This document shows, piece after piece, positions 9,601 to 18,783 of a DNA stretch of 34,510 nucleotides; the stretch's first letter is position 1, and the number at the start of each line of letters is the position of its first letter. Both the position numbers and the translations under genes were made by a program. The stretch is from Lachnospiraceae bacterium (GTDB lineage Bacteria > Bacillota_A > Clostridia > Lachnospirales > Lachnospiraceae). The stretch lies in assembly GCA_028694115.1 (NCBI GenBank), contig JAQUUB010000043.1, positions 1 to 34,510 on the forward strand. The letters run 5' to 3'. Under the pieces are notes generated by a model. The model saw only the letters and a list, made by a program, of their open reading frames with translations, had not been told where the DNA came from and made no database searches.

Positions 9601-9792
9601 CCAACAATTGCGTCCTATAACAGGGAGCTAGCAATCTCAATCCATGATAACCAAAACGGATTTTTATGTAGAAATACAGAGGAGTGGAGAGAAAAGCTAA
9701 GTCACTTAATAGAAAATGCGCAAAGCAGAGAACAGATTGGAAAACAGGCTTACCAGGATATATGTAAATACGCATTGACAAAGAGGGAGTAG
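6643..9792 (+). CDS. Three-domain glycosyltransferase (GT2 + GT4-like + C-terminal GT4-like), 1049 aa
   Basis: Multidomain cytoplasmic enzyme that probably adds two or three sugars in sequence. Domain 1 (about 84-310) is GT2: DIIIPVYN at 85-92, NDNSP donor strand at 117-121, NLGF, and the DxD-like NTDVEVP at 169-175. Domain 2 (about 350-700) is GT4-like: HDYYSICP at 466-473, a cysteine-rich loop with five cysteines (near 488-504), and SIWPETFSY at 647-655. Domain 3 (about 715-1049) begins with LFVAEYISFSSRYRVDHH and contains YYDIDDYIF, a pattern seen in C-terminal GT modules of multidomain polysaccharide transferases. The order GT2 then GT4 mirrors the two separate genes at the left edge. Three bases separate its stop from the next start, so the two giant proteins are likely made together. 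Specificity unknown. Confidence 0.85.
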   Translation: MKIWTVWINKFKYFYNGLDKSQSKIQILRVIVAKVFRTIYWRIRNLITKKFFSNDKVTPNFIELNEKYYQITPKYPDNLFDHTIDIIIPVYNGYEYLEPLVRGIEKTAMPYRVIFINDNSPDIRVTEFLKQYKETHENTILIQNEKNLGFVKSVNKGFCLSSNHIALVNTDVEVPDQWLERLMQPILTGKKIASSTPFTNCGTICSFPDFCKDNELLEGMSLAQIDGEFMNIRPSYTKMPTGVGFCMGINREAIHKIGLFDEIYKKGYCEENDWCQRAIKKGYKNVQVENLFVYHKHGGSFSSEEKIAYQKENQKILQKRYPNYLRLVAQYCEKDPNQKIRDYVLLRLLMEKNEEPVIMSFDHCLGGGATAYLNHQRKDYLNQNYQYVLVEYNIFSNSNIFHYYRGNKHIQFKFNYLKELVDIFSNMQIEKIYINELVTYQELDKTFEAILALKEKHQAKLIMLLHDYYSICPMIYLLDDKGCFCGVPDIERCEVCAGCNKNNMYRNYGSIKKYREEWNSFLTYCDEVRTFSSASSELFQKVYGNIDSITVVPHKVRELVPVQRVTKLTKTLNIGLLGMLSVHKGLRVVKELLHYIEMQGLEVRIILLGESETGLKDKNYIETGKYNREMLPRLVLENDLDIFLIPSIWPETFSYTTEEIMKMDMPLAVYDFGAPAERVKKYAKGCIIEHISAKDTLEAIMNFMDKQENLTREDKSNKILFVAEYISFSSRYRVDHHREQLLLKGIASDFVELEKVGSIDLTTYEKVVIYRCTKEKACKKLIDRAHGSNRKVYYDIDDYIFNYKEIKELHFLENENKSDYEQYARSICEVMNRCDGYFTSTETLAEEIQKSFPNKSITVNRNVASMEMKLLSDKAADEVERDKGKVVLGYFSGTKTHDGDFETIATVILDIMQQYKNAVLFTVGAIELSAKFNSVKERVIHREFVDWKQLPELIASVDINLMPLQDTIFHECKSENKWTEAGLVKVPTIASYNRELAISIHDNQNGFLCRNTEEWREKLSHLIENAQSREQIGKQAYQDICKYALTKRE

Positions 9793-9795
9793 AGT

Positions 9796-12700
9796 ATGAA
9801 GTATAATGTGCCTTTAGTAATAAAAGATAATGAATCGCTAAGCGGATTAATAAAATATATTGTACCTGGAAGTACGGTTTTGGAGTTTGGTTGTGCAAAT
9901 GGCAGGATGACAAGGCACATGAAGGAAGTCCTTAATTGCAAAGTTTATATCATGGAGTACGAACAGGAGGCATTTAACGATGCAATCCAATATGCAGAGG
10001 ATGGAATCTGCGGAGACATTATGCAGTTTGAATGGGTTGCATACTTCCAGAAAATAGAATTTGATTATATCATATTTGCAGATGTATTGGAGCATTTGTA
10101 CAATCCACAGCAGGCATTGAAGGAAACACAGAAATTATTAAAGCGTTCAGGGGAAGTCTTGATTTCGGTTCCCAATATTGCCCATAATGATATATTGATT
10201 AAATTATATTCAAATAAGTTCGACTATACAAAAACAGGTTTACTCGATGATACCCATATCCATTTTTTTGCAGAGGACATGTTGGAAGATTTTTGTGACC
10301 AGGCAGATTATACGATTATTAATCAAGACTACACTTATATTAATACAGGAAATACGGAGCAATTCAACGGGCAGTTGCCAGATATTAATCCATATATTAG
10401 AAATCTGATAGAGTCCAGAGAAAACGGACAGGTTTTCCAATTTCTATTAAGACTTCAGAAAAAGGAATATGCTAAAGAAAATAGAACATACATTCAAAAA
10501 TCGGAAAGTATTAAGGGAACGGTTCCGTGCGTTATTTACTTTGATAAGGGAAATGGATTTGACGAAAACCTTATTCAGGTTCTATATCTGGAAATGAATG
10601 CGGACGGAATATGCAATTTCAAACAGAAAATATCAATAGATGAGGATACCACCAGGGTAAGAATTGATCCATGCGAAAACCAATCCTGTATCATTATAAA
10701 AAAGGATAGCTTTCAAACTTGGGAACATCCAGATATCCAATTAACGGAGAATATTACCAAAGAAGATGTTACATTGTTATTTTGCCCAGATCCGCATATT
10801 ATCATAAGTTGTCAGGGGAAGACAGAGATTAATCTGGATTATGAGATTGCCATGGAGGGTACAACAGCATATCGTGAAGCACTCAATTATTTAACAAATA
10901 ATTTATTGGATCAAAAAATAAAGCTTGAGGAATTACAGAATAGCAAAAATGAGTTAATTTTAACAAATGAAAAGCTAATAAGATTACAGGCAATAGAAGA
11001 AAATTATCATATGATATTAGAAAAACTTCTCCTTGAGACAAAAGACAATATGATACAGCAGTTAAGGATGAGTCGGCAGTTACAGGACAGCCAACAGGAA
11101 ATCGAGCAGCTGAGATGGGAATTGCAAAACACCAACGAGGTTTTGCATGAGCGTCGGATGGCAGCAGATTATTGGGAGAATTGGGCAAAAGTCATGATGA
11201 CTTCTAGAAGCTGGTTTATCACAAAGCCATTTCGCTATGCACTGCGGATAGGTCGAAAGCTAAAATCAGTGGCAGCATCTGTTGTTAGGAAAGATACACC
11301 GAAGGAAACAGTAAGTGTAGAGGATATTAAGTTCTCTGTGATTATGCCAGTGTACAATGTAGATATCAAGTGGCTGGAAAAAGCCATTAACAGCATAAAA
11401 ACCCAGACCTACACGAATTGGGAGCTGTGTATGGTAGATGATGCCTCACCTGACAGAAGCATAGAAGAATATCTGAAAAAGGAAAAAAATCCAAAGATAA
11501 AGGTAAAATTTTTAGAAAAAAACGGCGGCATTTCCCAAGCCTCTAATGAAGCCGCAAAGCTTGCAACGGGCGAGTATGTTCTTTTGATGGATAATGATGA
11601 CGAGATTTCAAGGGATGCCTTAATGAAGTTTTATGAGTGCATCAAAGAAACTGACGCAGATGTCATCTATAGTGATCAGGATATTATTGACGAGGAGGGA
11701 AAACATAGTTGTCCTCTTTATAAGCCAGACTGGTCACCGGATCTATTTCAATCGCAGATGTATCTGGGACATCTGACTGGATTTAAAAGGGAATTATTCA
11801 ATCAGGTGGGAGGATTCCAGAAAGAGTTTGACGGAAGCCAAGACTATGACCTTCTTTTTCGAATTACCGAGAAGACTAGTAACATAGCCCATATTCCGGA
11901 AATCCTGTATTCCTGGAGGAGCTTACCGACCTCTACGGCTACAAATCCAGATGCGAAGCCCTATGCGCAGTATGCAGGACTACACGCAGTACAGGCACAT
12001 CTTGACAGAAAATATGGCAACGGGAACGCGATAGCGAAAGAGACAGACAATCTCTTTGTTTATGATGTACAGTATCAAATGAAGGAAAGCATAATGATTT
12101 CGATTATCATGCCAACCAAGGATCATGCAGATGACTTAAAAAAGGCTGTGGATAGCATCTTCCAAAAATCAAGCTACCGCAATTTTGAAATTATCATTCT
12201 GAACAATAATTCAGAAGAGGAGGAAACATACACCTATTTTGAAGAAGTGACAAGAGAGTATAAAAATGTCAGAGTCATAGAGGCATTTTATGAATTCAAT
12301 TGGTCAAAGCTGAATAACCACGGAATGAAAGAGGCCAAAGGCGATGTATATCTCTTTTTAAACAATGACGTTCAAATCATTTCATCCGATTGGATGGAGC
12401 GATTGGCTTCCAAAGCTCTTTTAGAGGAGACCGGTGTAGTGGGAGCACTACTTCTGTATGAGGATGGAACAATCCAGCATGGAGGAGTCGTGGTAGGATT
12501 TGGCGGTTATGCAGATCATGCTTATAAAGGAATGCGACCAGAACATTCTGGAACACCGTTTATATCGCCAGTAGTAACCAGAAATGTAACAGCTGTTACG
12601 GGTGCCTGTATGGCAATAGCGAAGAAAACTGTGGAGGCTATTGGAGCATTTGACGAGCACTTCATTATCTGTGGAAGTGATGTGGAGATATGTATCAGAG

Positions 12701-14109
12701 CTTTCCAGAAGGGCTTTGTAAATATATACGATTCCAACGTGAGGCTATATCACTATGAGTCAAAGAGCAGAGGAACTTTTATCCCGCAGATAGACTTTGA
12801 TCTTTCTGATGAATTATATAAATCATATCGAGAAAATGGAGATAGCTATTATAATAATAAGCTGGATTATCAGTGTTATATTCCAAGAGTAAAGGATCAT
12901 CCATCTATCATTCAGCAGCAACCACTGGATGTGATGAATGTTGGAGTTGTAGAAATAGAACCGATTCATTTCAGGAAGGTGAGCAGGAATCAGAAGAGAA
13001 TCAATATTATACTGCCGTCTTTAAATCCGGAGCATGTTTTTGGTGGAATAGCTACTGCTTATAAATTTTTTGAAACCTTATGCAATGAGAACAAATGTGA
13101 ATGCAGGATTATTCTGGTAGATGTGGATCCTAATGAAGCGGCTGTGGAATTATACGGAGAGGAATATTTATTTGTATCTGCTGAAGATACGATAGAGACA
13201 CCACGCCAGATTGTAGCATTTGCAAACCGGTATAACAGAACGATTCCCGTTTCGGACAAGGATTACTTTATATTCACAGGCTGGTGGACTGCTTATTGCA
13301 TTCAGGAGGAATATTCCAACTGGATAGGAAAGGGCTTGTCACCAAACCCATTTATTTATCTGATACAGGATTATGAGCCAGGATTTTATGCTTGGTCAAC
13401 CCGCTATATGCTGGCAGACGCATCGTATCGTACCAGCTTCGAGCAGATTGCGGTATTTAACTCAAAGGAATTAAAGACCTATTTTGATAATATGGGTTAT
13501 CAATTTGCAAAGGGTTATGTATTTGAGCCAATCCTAAATGTAGGACTGAAAAATCACCTGCTTAAATTGGATGAGACAATAGAAAAGAAAAAACAGATTC
13601 TAGTGTATGGACGACCGGGAACCGAAAGAAATGCATTTGCCCTATTGGTAAAGGCTCTTAGGAAATGGGTAGAAATACAGGAAGACGTAGAGGAATGGAA
13701 AATCCTTTCGGCTGGAGAGTATCATAAACCGGTCGCATTAGGCCGCGGTAAGATGTTAGAGCCGGTAGGAAAGCTGTCGATTGAGAAATATGCAAAAACG
13801 CTAGAGGAAACCTATGCAGGAGTTTCCCTAATGGTTTCTCCACATCCGAGCTATCCACCATTGGAGATGGCAGTATTTGGAGTGAAGGTCATCACCAATA
13901 CCTATGCAAACAAGGATTTGTCGGAGTTTAGCTTTAATGTAAGTTCCATAAGCGAAGCAAGCCCATTCCATATTGCAAACTGTCTGGAAGATCTATGCAA
14001 TCGGTATGATGGAAAGGGAACCATCGATACAAAGACAAATGCAGCATACTGCAATGGCAAAGATAGCTTTCCGTTTATAAAAGAACTAAATGCAGAACTG
14101 TTTTTGTAA
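9796..14109 (+). CDS. Giant fusion: SAM methyltransferase, beta module, coiled coil, two GT2 domains, WsaF-like GT (1437 aa)
   Basis: Probable chain-building and chain-capping machine for the main polymer. Order: class I methyltransferase (1-230; motif I LEFGCANG 29-36, ADVLEH 95-100); beta-rich module (243-352; VIYFDKGNGF, RVRIDP, PDPHIII); predicted coiled coil (about 365-455, rich in L, E, Q, K); GT2-A (513-745; FSVIMPVYN, VDDASPD, MDNDDE); GT2-B (767-1020; SIIMPTKDH, LNNDVQ, HGGVVVG); and a C-terminal domain (1068-1437) with GGIATAYKF, FTGWWTAY and IQDYEPGFYAWS, the pattern of WsaF-type rhamnosyltransferases. Methyltransferase plus two rhamnosyltransferase domains is the known layout of WsaE from Geobacillus S-layer glycan synthesis; here a WsaF-like domain is attached too. 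The beta module recurs in a pseudogene at 25991. Rhamnose as the sugar is inferred from family resemblance. Confidence 0.88.
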   Translation: MKYNVPLVIKDNESLSGLIKYIVPGSTVLEFGCANGRMTRHMKEVLNCKVYIMEYEQEAFNDAIQYAEDGICGDIMQFEWVAYFQKIEFDYIIFADVLEHLYNPQQALKETQKLLKRSGEVLISVPNIAHNDILIKLYSNKFDYTKTGLLDDTHIHFFAEDMLEDFCDQADYTIINQDYTYINTGNTEQFNGQLPDINPYIRNLIESRENGQVFQFLLRLQKKEYAKENRTYIQKSESIKGTVPCVIYFDKGNGFDENLIQVLYLEMNADGICNFKQKISIDEDTTRVRIDPCENQSCIIIKKDSFQTWEHPDIQLTENITKEDVTLLFCPDPHIIISCQGKTEINLDYEIAMEGTTAYREALNYLTNNLLDQKIKLEELQNSKNELILTNEKLIRLQAIEENYHMILEKLLLETKDNMIQQLRMSRQLQDSQQEIEQLRWELQNTNEVLHERRMAADYWENWAKVMMTSRSWFITKPFRYALRIGRKLKSVAASVVRKDTPKETVSVEDIKFSVIMPVYNVDIKWLEKAINSIKTQTYTNWELCMVDDASPDRSIEEYLKKEKNPKIKVKFLEKNGGISQASNEAAKLATGEYVLLMDNDDEISRDALMKFYECIKETDADVIYSDQDIIDEEGKHSCPLYKPDWSPDLFQSQMYLGHLTGFKRELFNQVGGFQKEFDGSQDYDLLFRITEKTSNIAHIPEILYSWRSLPTSTATNPDAKPYAQYAGLHAVQAHLDRKYGNGNAIAKETDNLFVYDVQYQMKESIMISIIMPTKDHADDLKKAVDSIFQKSSYRNFEIIILNNNSEEEETYTYFEEVTREYKNVRVIEAFYEFNWSKLNNHGMKEAKGDVYLFLNNDVQIISSDWMERLASKALLEETGVVGALLLYEDGTIQHGGVVVGFGGYADHAYKGMRPEHSGTPFISPVVTRNVTAVTGACMAIAKKTVEAIGAFDEHFIICGSDVEICIRAFQKGFVNIYDSNVRLYHYESKSRGTFIPQIDFDLSDELYKSYRENGDSYYNNKLDYQCYIPRVKDHPSIIQQQPLDVMNVGVVEIEPIHFRKVSRNQKRINIILPSLNPEHVFGGIATAYKFFETLCNENKCECRIILVDVDPNEAAVELYGEEYLFVSAEDTIETPRQIVAFANRYNRTIPVSDKDYFIFTGWWTAYCIQEEYSNWIGKGLSPNPFIYLIQDYEPGFYAWSTRYMLADASYRTSFEQIAVFNSKELKTYFDNMGYQFAKGYVFEPILNVGLKNHLLKLDETIEKKKQILVYGRPGTERNAFALLVKALRKWVEIQEDVEEWKILSAGEYHKPVALGRGKMLEPVGKLSIEKYAKTLEETYAGVSLMVSPHPSYPPLEMAVFGVKVITNTYANKDLSEFSFNVSSISEASPFHIANCLEDLCNRYDGKGTIDTKTNAAYCNGKDSFPFIKELNAELFL

Positions 14110-14134
14110 AAAAAGAAACAAATGAGGGGATAGT

Positions 14135-16750
14135 ATGAAAAAAACTCGGTCATTCGGAGAGTGGTTAAAAAGCGGGATAGCAATAGGATTATTTTCGGTT
14201 GTTGTCGCGATTCTTGCGGGAAAAGCCACAAATATTTCAATAAATGTTCAAAGTGAAGAAGTTGGAAAACTACAATGTTATTATGATGCTCTCGGAAAAG
14301 GAAACTATTCCGAGGAAAAATCCATAAGCCATTCTATTTCAGAAACAGGAGATAAAACTTATGTTTTTCCAATTCCAATAACATCACTTAAGAATATTAG
14401 ATTTGATTTTGATGGAATGGAAGAAATTATGATTCATTCTATTAAAATTAAGCTATTCGGTGTTTCAGTCGTAAATTATTCCGGGTCCCAGATGAACTCT
14501 GTTTTGTATATGGCAAGCAATACAAAGCTGATACAAAAAGAAAATTATGCAGTAGTCCAGGCAATAGGAGCAGATCCGTTTGTTTTTATTAATTATGGTA
14601 GTAATCTATGGCTATTATGGATGACCGTAGTTTTATTTGTGGTAAGTGTTCTCATTGCTACTTTTGTCTACGCAATGTTTCGATATAGTTACCTGTTATT
14701 TAGAGCAAACAGAGGGAAAATAAAGCTTTTATATAATCATTTGGAAATAGTCTTCACGGGGTTAATGATCCTTACGGTGGTTGTCTTCCGTCTGATGCTT
14801 CCATGTACGGATTCCTTTAATAGTGAGCGATATGCAAGAGAGCAAAGTAAGACACCAGTTGTCATAAAGAATAGTAATATGAGTTATACCTTCTATTCGC
14901 CTTACGCCCATATGGAGAGCCTGGCATTGAAGTTTGAAACTTTGAATTGCGAGAATTCCAAGGGAAATCTGAACATTCATATAAGTGTGGATCAGAAGGA
15001 ACAATACAGCGGCACTTACATGGTAGAGGAGATAGAAATTTCACCATGGATTATGATTCCATTGAATCATATAGGGAAATTTGGAAGTGAAATAGAAATA
15101 AAGATGATGTCTTCGGGAATGAAATCCAATGAAACGGTATCTCTTTATACCAGCGAAAACAATGTACTGTCCTCCATGGGCGGAAGGATTTTTTCTGATG
15201 GGAAGCTTATAGAAAATCAACCAGCCATAGAGATTACTTTCCTTTCCCCCAAATGGAATAGTTATGTGTGGCCTATCCTATGTTCGCTAGGTATTCTCTT
15301 TGGAATTTTAAAATGGTATCAGATCAGTGAGATAGACGAGAAGAAAAAAAGAGCCCTATCATCGCTATGGAAAGTTGTTGGGATAGCAGGGTTTATGCTT
15401 GTGGGAGTGATTCTTCTATCCATAAGGAGTAGCGAATTCATCACAAGACCTGTCATGATTGCGGAGGATGCAATCTATCTGGGTAATATATTCCATAATG
15501 GGCTTTTCCATTCTATTTTCAAAACCAGAATGGGAGGCAGTGCTGATTTTCAAAATAGTGGTTCTTATTTACTTATTTATCTTGCACTAAAAATAAACAG
15601 TGCCTTATTCGGATTTAATTTGGCAGCCTTGCCAACAGTAATTGGGATAGTGGCAAATACTTTTTGGAGCTTCACTGCGGTACTAGGTCTTAAGACCTTT
15701 CAAAAGATAAATACATTGACAGGCTATGTGATATATGGAGTTATCTTGCTTATTCCGATGGGCAATACAGGAGGCGAAGTATTTGGGCTGGTGCTAAACA
15801 CAGTATATCTTTGGCCCGTATTATGTGCCATTTTGCTATTTAAGAAATATGAAAAAGAAGAGAAAAGGCTGTTGCCGAATGTTTGCTATGGGCTAATATG
15901 TATCGTAGCGGGTCTATCATTTCCTGTAAGCTATGTTGTAGTAGCCGTATATCTATTTTGCTCTATTATCAGGGCTTGGCAAAAGAGAGAAATAAAGGAA
16001 CAATTCCTTCGGGATTTGGTTGTACTCATCTGTATGATAATTGGAGTGTTTTTACTTCCGACATTGCTTTTTGCCCAGGGGGCAGCTGCAACTATGCAGA
16101 TTAGGCCAGAGTCAATCGTTGAGTTTGTAATAGCCAGACATTTTCTATATCCATTTGTTTTTTATGCATATACCAGTTTAAGTGATGGGGTAGTGGTCGT
16201 GTTATTCATCCTGTTTTTAATTCTTACATGTGGGGTAGCCATAAAGGAGTTAAAAGCAAAGAAGGAACTTAGTCCATATATACTATACATGCTTATGACA
16301 TATGGAGTTTGTCTTAGCTCTGCAGTCATGCGTATTCGAATGTCCGAGATGTTTCAGTCCTATAGCAGCAGTTATCCAGACAGATATTATTTTGGTTGCA
16401 ATATGATGTCGATTCTTTTGGTATTGTATGCACTATCTATTTTGCGTAAGAATCATGCAAAGATACTACGACAAGTATCCGCAATCGTTGTATGTATTCC
16501 CTGCCTTCTTTTATTGTTTAACACAAGGTTATTCGAATTTAGTGCTACGGGTTCAAACTTTTATGGATCGGAATACCGAGGGACTCTTCAAGAGATGATA
16601 ACGAAGGAAATCGACGCGATGGAAGATAAAGAAGATGCACAACTATTCTTGAATGTAAGGCAGTATCCGATTGCGAAGAATGCCGACTTTTCCACGTCGA
16701 TACCCCTGTCTTATGCATTACAGACGGAAAAGAACTGGAAATACCGGTAG
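14135..16750 (+). CDS. Large polytopic membrane protein, GT-C-like, with two N-terminal ectodomains (871 aa)
   Basis: Integral membrane protein likely to act outside the membrane on exported glycan. Layout: TM1 (12-29), beta ectodomain (about 40-155) with IRFDFDGM at 88-95 and IGADPF at 144-149, TM2 (158-182), TM3 (205-222), a second beta-rich ectodomain (about 235-375), TM4 (about 378-392), then a polytopic core from about 413. The first loop of the core has an acidic pair (MIAEDAIYLGNIF), as expected for the catalytic loop of GT-C enzymes using polyprenyl-phosphate sugars; I cannot assign a named family. The TM1-TM3 unit aligns with the N-termini of the genes at 2278 and 22799. GAGGGG ribosome site is well placed. 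It precedes a GtrA-like gene and a polyprenyl-phosphate-type GT2, its likely donor suppliers. Confidence 0.72.
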   Translation: MKKTRSFGEWLKSGIAIGLFSVVVAILAGKATNISINVQSEEVGKLQCYYDALGKGNYSEEKSISHSISETGDKTYVFPIPITSLKNIRFDFDGMEEIMIHSIKIKLFGVSVVNYSGSQMNSVLYMASNTKLIQKENYAVVQAIGADPFVFINYGSNLWLLWMTVVLFVVSVLIATFVYAMFRYSYLLFRANRGKIKLLYNHLEIVFTGLMILTVVVFRLMLPCTDSFNSERYAREQSKTPVVIKNSNMSYTFYSPYAHMESLALKFETLNCENSKGNLNIHISVDQKEQYSGTYMVEEIEISPWIMIPLNHIGKFGSEIEIKMMSSGMKSNETVSLYTSENNVLSSMGGRIFSDGKLIENQPAIEITFLSPKWNSYVWPILCSLGILFGILKWYQISEIDEKKKRALSSLWKVVGIAGFMLVGVILLSIRSSEFITRPVMIAEDAIYLGNIFHNGLFHSIFKTRMGGSADFQNSGSYLLIYLALKINSALFGFNLAALPTVIGIVANTFWSFTAVLGLKTFQKINTLTGYVIYGVILLIPMGNTGGEVFGLVLNTVYLWPVLCAILLFKKYEKEEKRLLPNVCYGLICIVAGLSFPVSYVVVAVYLFCSIIRAWQKREIKEQFLRDLVVLICMIIGVFLLPTLLFAQGAAATMQIRPESIVEFVIARHFLYPFVFYAYTSLSDGVVVVLFILFLILTCGVAIKELKAKKELSPYILYMLMTYGVCLSSAVMRIRMSEMFQSYSSSYPDRYYFGCNMMSILLVLYALSILRKNHAKILRQVSAIVVCIPCLLLLFNTRLFEFSATGSNFYGSEYRGTLQEMITKEIDAMEDKEDAQLFLNVRQYPIAKNADFSTSIPLSYALQTEKNWKYR

Positions 16751-16782
16751 CTTAAAGAAGAGAGAAGTGGTGATTACCTGTT

Positions 16783-17223
16783 ATGAAAAAAGATAATATA
16801 AAAAAGATTTTAATGCAAATCGTAAAGTTCCTTATGGTTTCCGGTACTGGATGGGTACTTGACTTTTCTGTATATATTTTTCTGACGTATAAGCTTGGAA
16901 GTATCGTTGCCTACGCGAATATGATCAGTGCCATACCGGCAGTTACCTTTGTGTTTTTCGTATCGACACGTAAGATTTTTGATACGAAATCAGGAAAAGT
17001 CCCTCTGGGGGCAAAATATCTGATATACTTTTTTTATCAGATATTATTGGTGAGTATCGTATCTTTTTGGGGACAAATATTATATAATTTTATATTAGGT
17101 ACTTTTTTCATGGAGTATGGATGGGTAGCGGATAACTTAAAGCTATTGACAAAGGTATTCATTACACCGATTACAATGATCATGAATTTTTTAGTATTAA
17201 AAATACTTGCAGAGAAGCTATAG
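16783..17223 (+). CDS. GtrA-like family membrane protein
   Basis: Small four-helix membrane protein of 146 residues, the usual size for GtrA. FLMVSGTGWVLDFSVYIFL (about 17-35) matches the family start (F-x-x-x-G-x-x-x-x-x-D) and FVFFVSTRKIF the second helix. GtrA proteins are thought to flip undecaprenyl-phosphate-linked monosaccharides for side-chain addition outside the cell. The next gene, 11 bases on, is a polyprenyl-phosphate-type GT2, the normal partner, and the preceding GT-C-like protein could be the transferase that uses the flipped sugar. Confidence 0.85.
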   Translation: MKKDNIKKILMQIVKFLMVSGTGWVLDFSVYIFLTYKLGSIVAYANMISAIPAVTFVFFVSTRKIFDTKSGKVPLGAKYLIYFFYQILLVSIVSFWGQILYNFILGTFFMEYGWVADNLKLLTKVFITPITMIMNFLVLKILAEKL

Positions 17224-17234
17224 GAGGTCATGAT

Positions 17235-18047
17235 ATGAAAGAAAAGATATTACTATTTATACCAACATATAATTGTGAAAAGCAGATTGCACGGGTACTG
17301 AGACAAGTCGATGATGAGGTTCTTGATTATATAACAGAAGTGATTGTAATCAATAACCGCAGCCAGGATAAAACAGAGGATGAGGTCATCCGATTTGCAG
17401 AGGAAAATACTCAGGTACCAGTGAAGCTATTACGTAATAGGGATAATTACAGCTTAGGTGGATCACATAAAGTAGCATTTCAATATGCGAAGGACAACGG
17501 ATTTGATTACGTGATTGTCCTTCATGGAGATGATCAGGGGGATATCCATGATTTACTCTTTTGGATAAAAAAGGGAAAGCATAGAAAATATAAATCTTTA
17601 CTCGGTTCCCGATTTGAAAAGAAATCAACACTTGTGAATTATTCTAGATTCCGAATCATAGGAAACTATGTATTTAATATCTTTATATCCACCATGGCAG
17701 GAAAAAGACTGACGGATTTAGGATCAGGTCTGAATATGTATCAAACAGAATATCTGAAGAGTGGATTTTATATGACTTTTCCAAATAACCTAACGTTTAA
17801 TGTATACATGCTCCTTTATGGTTTATATTCCAAGTCACAGTTTCACTTTTTCCCCTTATGCTGGAGAGAAGAGGATCAGGTTAGCAATGCAAAGTTATGG
17901 AAACAGTCTACACAGATACTTCAATTAACCATGCAGTATGTATTTACAAAAGATAAGCTGTTTGGAGTTCAGAAAAATGAATTTTCAGAGATAGAGTATA
18001 CCTATGATGTCATACATGAGAATAGAGGGGTAAAAGAAAATGAATAA
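17235..18047 (+). CDS. GT2 glycosyltransferase, polyprenyl-phosphate sugar synthase type
   Basis: Member of the DPM/DPG-synthase-like GT2 group that transfers a sugar from a nucleotide to polyprenyl phosphate on the inner membrane face. ILLFIPTYNCEKQI at the N-terminus, INNRSQDKT (39-47) and HGDDQGD (97-103, the metal-binding DxD) are the key motifs, with GSRF and the TDLGSGLNMY acceptor-loop segment further on. No C-terminal TM helices are evident in this 270-residue form, so membrane anchoring may come from the GtrA-like partner. GGAGG lies upstream of the ATG. Its stop overlaps the next start by 8 bases, implying coupled translation with the nucleotidyltransferase, which may make its donor. 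Confidence 0.83.
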   Translation: MKEKILLFIPTYNCEKQIARVLRQVDDEVLDYITEVIVINNRSQDKTEDEVIRFAEENTQVPVKLLRNRDNYSLGGSHKVAFQYAKDNGFDYVIVLHGDDQGDIHDLLFWIKKGKHRKYKSLLGSRFEKKSTLVNYSRFRIIGNYVFNIFISTMAGKRLTDLGSGLNMYQTEYLKSGFYMTFPNNLTFNVYMLLYGLYSKSQFHFFPLCWREEDQVSNAKLWKQSTQILQLTMQYVFTKDKLFGVQKNEFSEIEYTYDVIHENRGVKENE

Positions 18048-18783
18048 AGGGATAAATTTAATTATGCCAATGGGTGGCGGCGGAGTACGTTTTTTTGATA
18101 ACGGTTATAAGATTCCCAAGCCATTGTTAGAGATTAATGGAAAGCCATTTTTTTATTGGGCAACGCAATCCATCAGCAAGTTCGTATCATTAAAAAGCTT
18201 GACATTTGTCGTTTTACAGGATCATATTGACAATTTTAAAATTGATGAAGAAATTTACAAATTCTATCCAGAGGCAAATATTGTAACGCTTAATCATATT
18301 TTAAACGGAGCGGTTCTTACCTGTTTGGAGGGTGTAAAAGGAATTAATAATGATGCACCTATTATTTTCAATGACTGCGATCATCTATTTCGTTGCAGTT
18401 CTTTTATTGAGTTTTGTGAGAGAGGTAATTTTCAGAATATCGATGGAGCATTGCTTACCTTTACTTCAACTGACCCAAAATTTAGCTTTTTGCAATATGA
18501 TGAGGCTGGTAATGTAGTGAAGACCGTTGAGAAGGTGGCCATCAGTGAAGATGCAATCTGTGGAGCTTACTATTTCAAAAATAAAGATATTTTTGCAAGG
18601 GCTGTAGAAACATATCTGCAAACCTGTCAATATAAGGAGTTTTTTGTCAGTGGAGTATATAATATTATGGCAAAACAAAAGATGATCATAAAGGGATTTC
18701 CAGTAGACTTTCATCTGCCCTTTGGTACACCAGATGAGTATATGGAAGCAAAGGATTCGAAATTATTTTCGGAGGTCGAATAA
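18040..18783 (+). CDS. Sugar-phosphate nucleotidyltransferase family protein
   Basis: NTP-transferase fold enzyme expected to join a phosphorylated sugar or alcohol to a nucleotide. The N-terminal signature is LIMPMGGGGVRF followed by KIPKPLLEINGKP (residues about 6-34), a variant of the usual GxGxRxxPxTxxxPKP loop. FNDCDHLF (about 108-115) contains the metal-binding aspartates. At 247 residues it is a single-domain form without a left-handed beta-helix. It is coupled to the GT2 before it (8-base overlap) and to the flippase-like/kinase gene after it (1-base overlap); together with the HAD phosphatase this suggests a short pathway making one activated building block. The substrate is not evident. 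Confidence 0.8.
   Translation: MNKGINLIMPMGGGGVRFFDNGYKIPKPLLEINGKPFFYWATQSISKFVSLKSLTFVVLQDHIDNFKIDEEIYKFYPEANIVTLNHILNGAVLTCLEGVKGINNDAPIIFNDCDHLFRCSSFIEFCERGNFQNIDGALLTFTSTDPKFSFLQYDEAGNVVKTVEKVAISEDAICGAYYFKNKDIFARAVETYLQTCQYKEFFVSGVYNIMAKQKMIIKGFPVDFHLPFGTPDEYMEAKDSKLFSEVE

Noticed and set aside
13902..14240. Antisense open frames of about 60-130 codons opposite the large genes
   Set aside because: They shadow well-supported + strand genes and have no recognisable motifs or ribosome sites.
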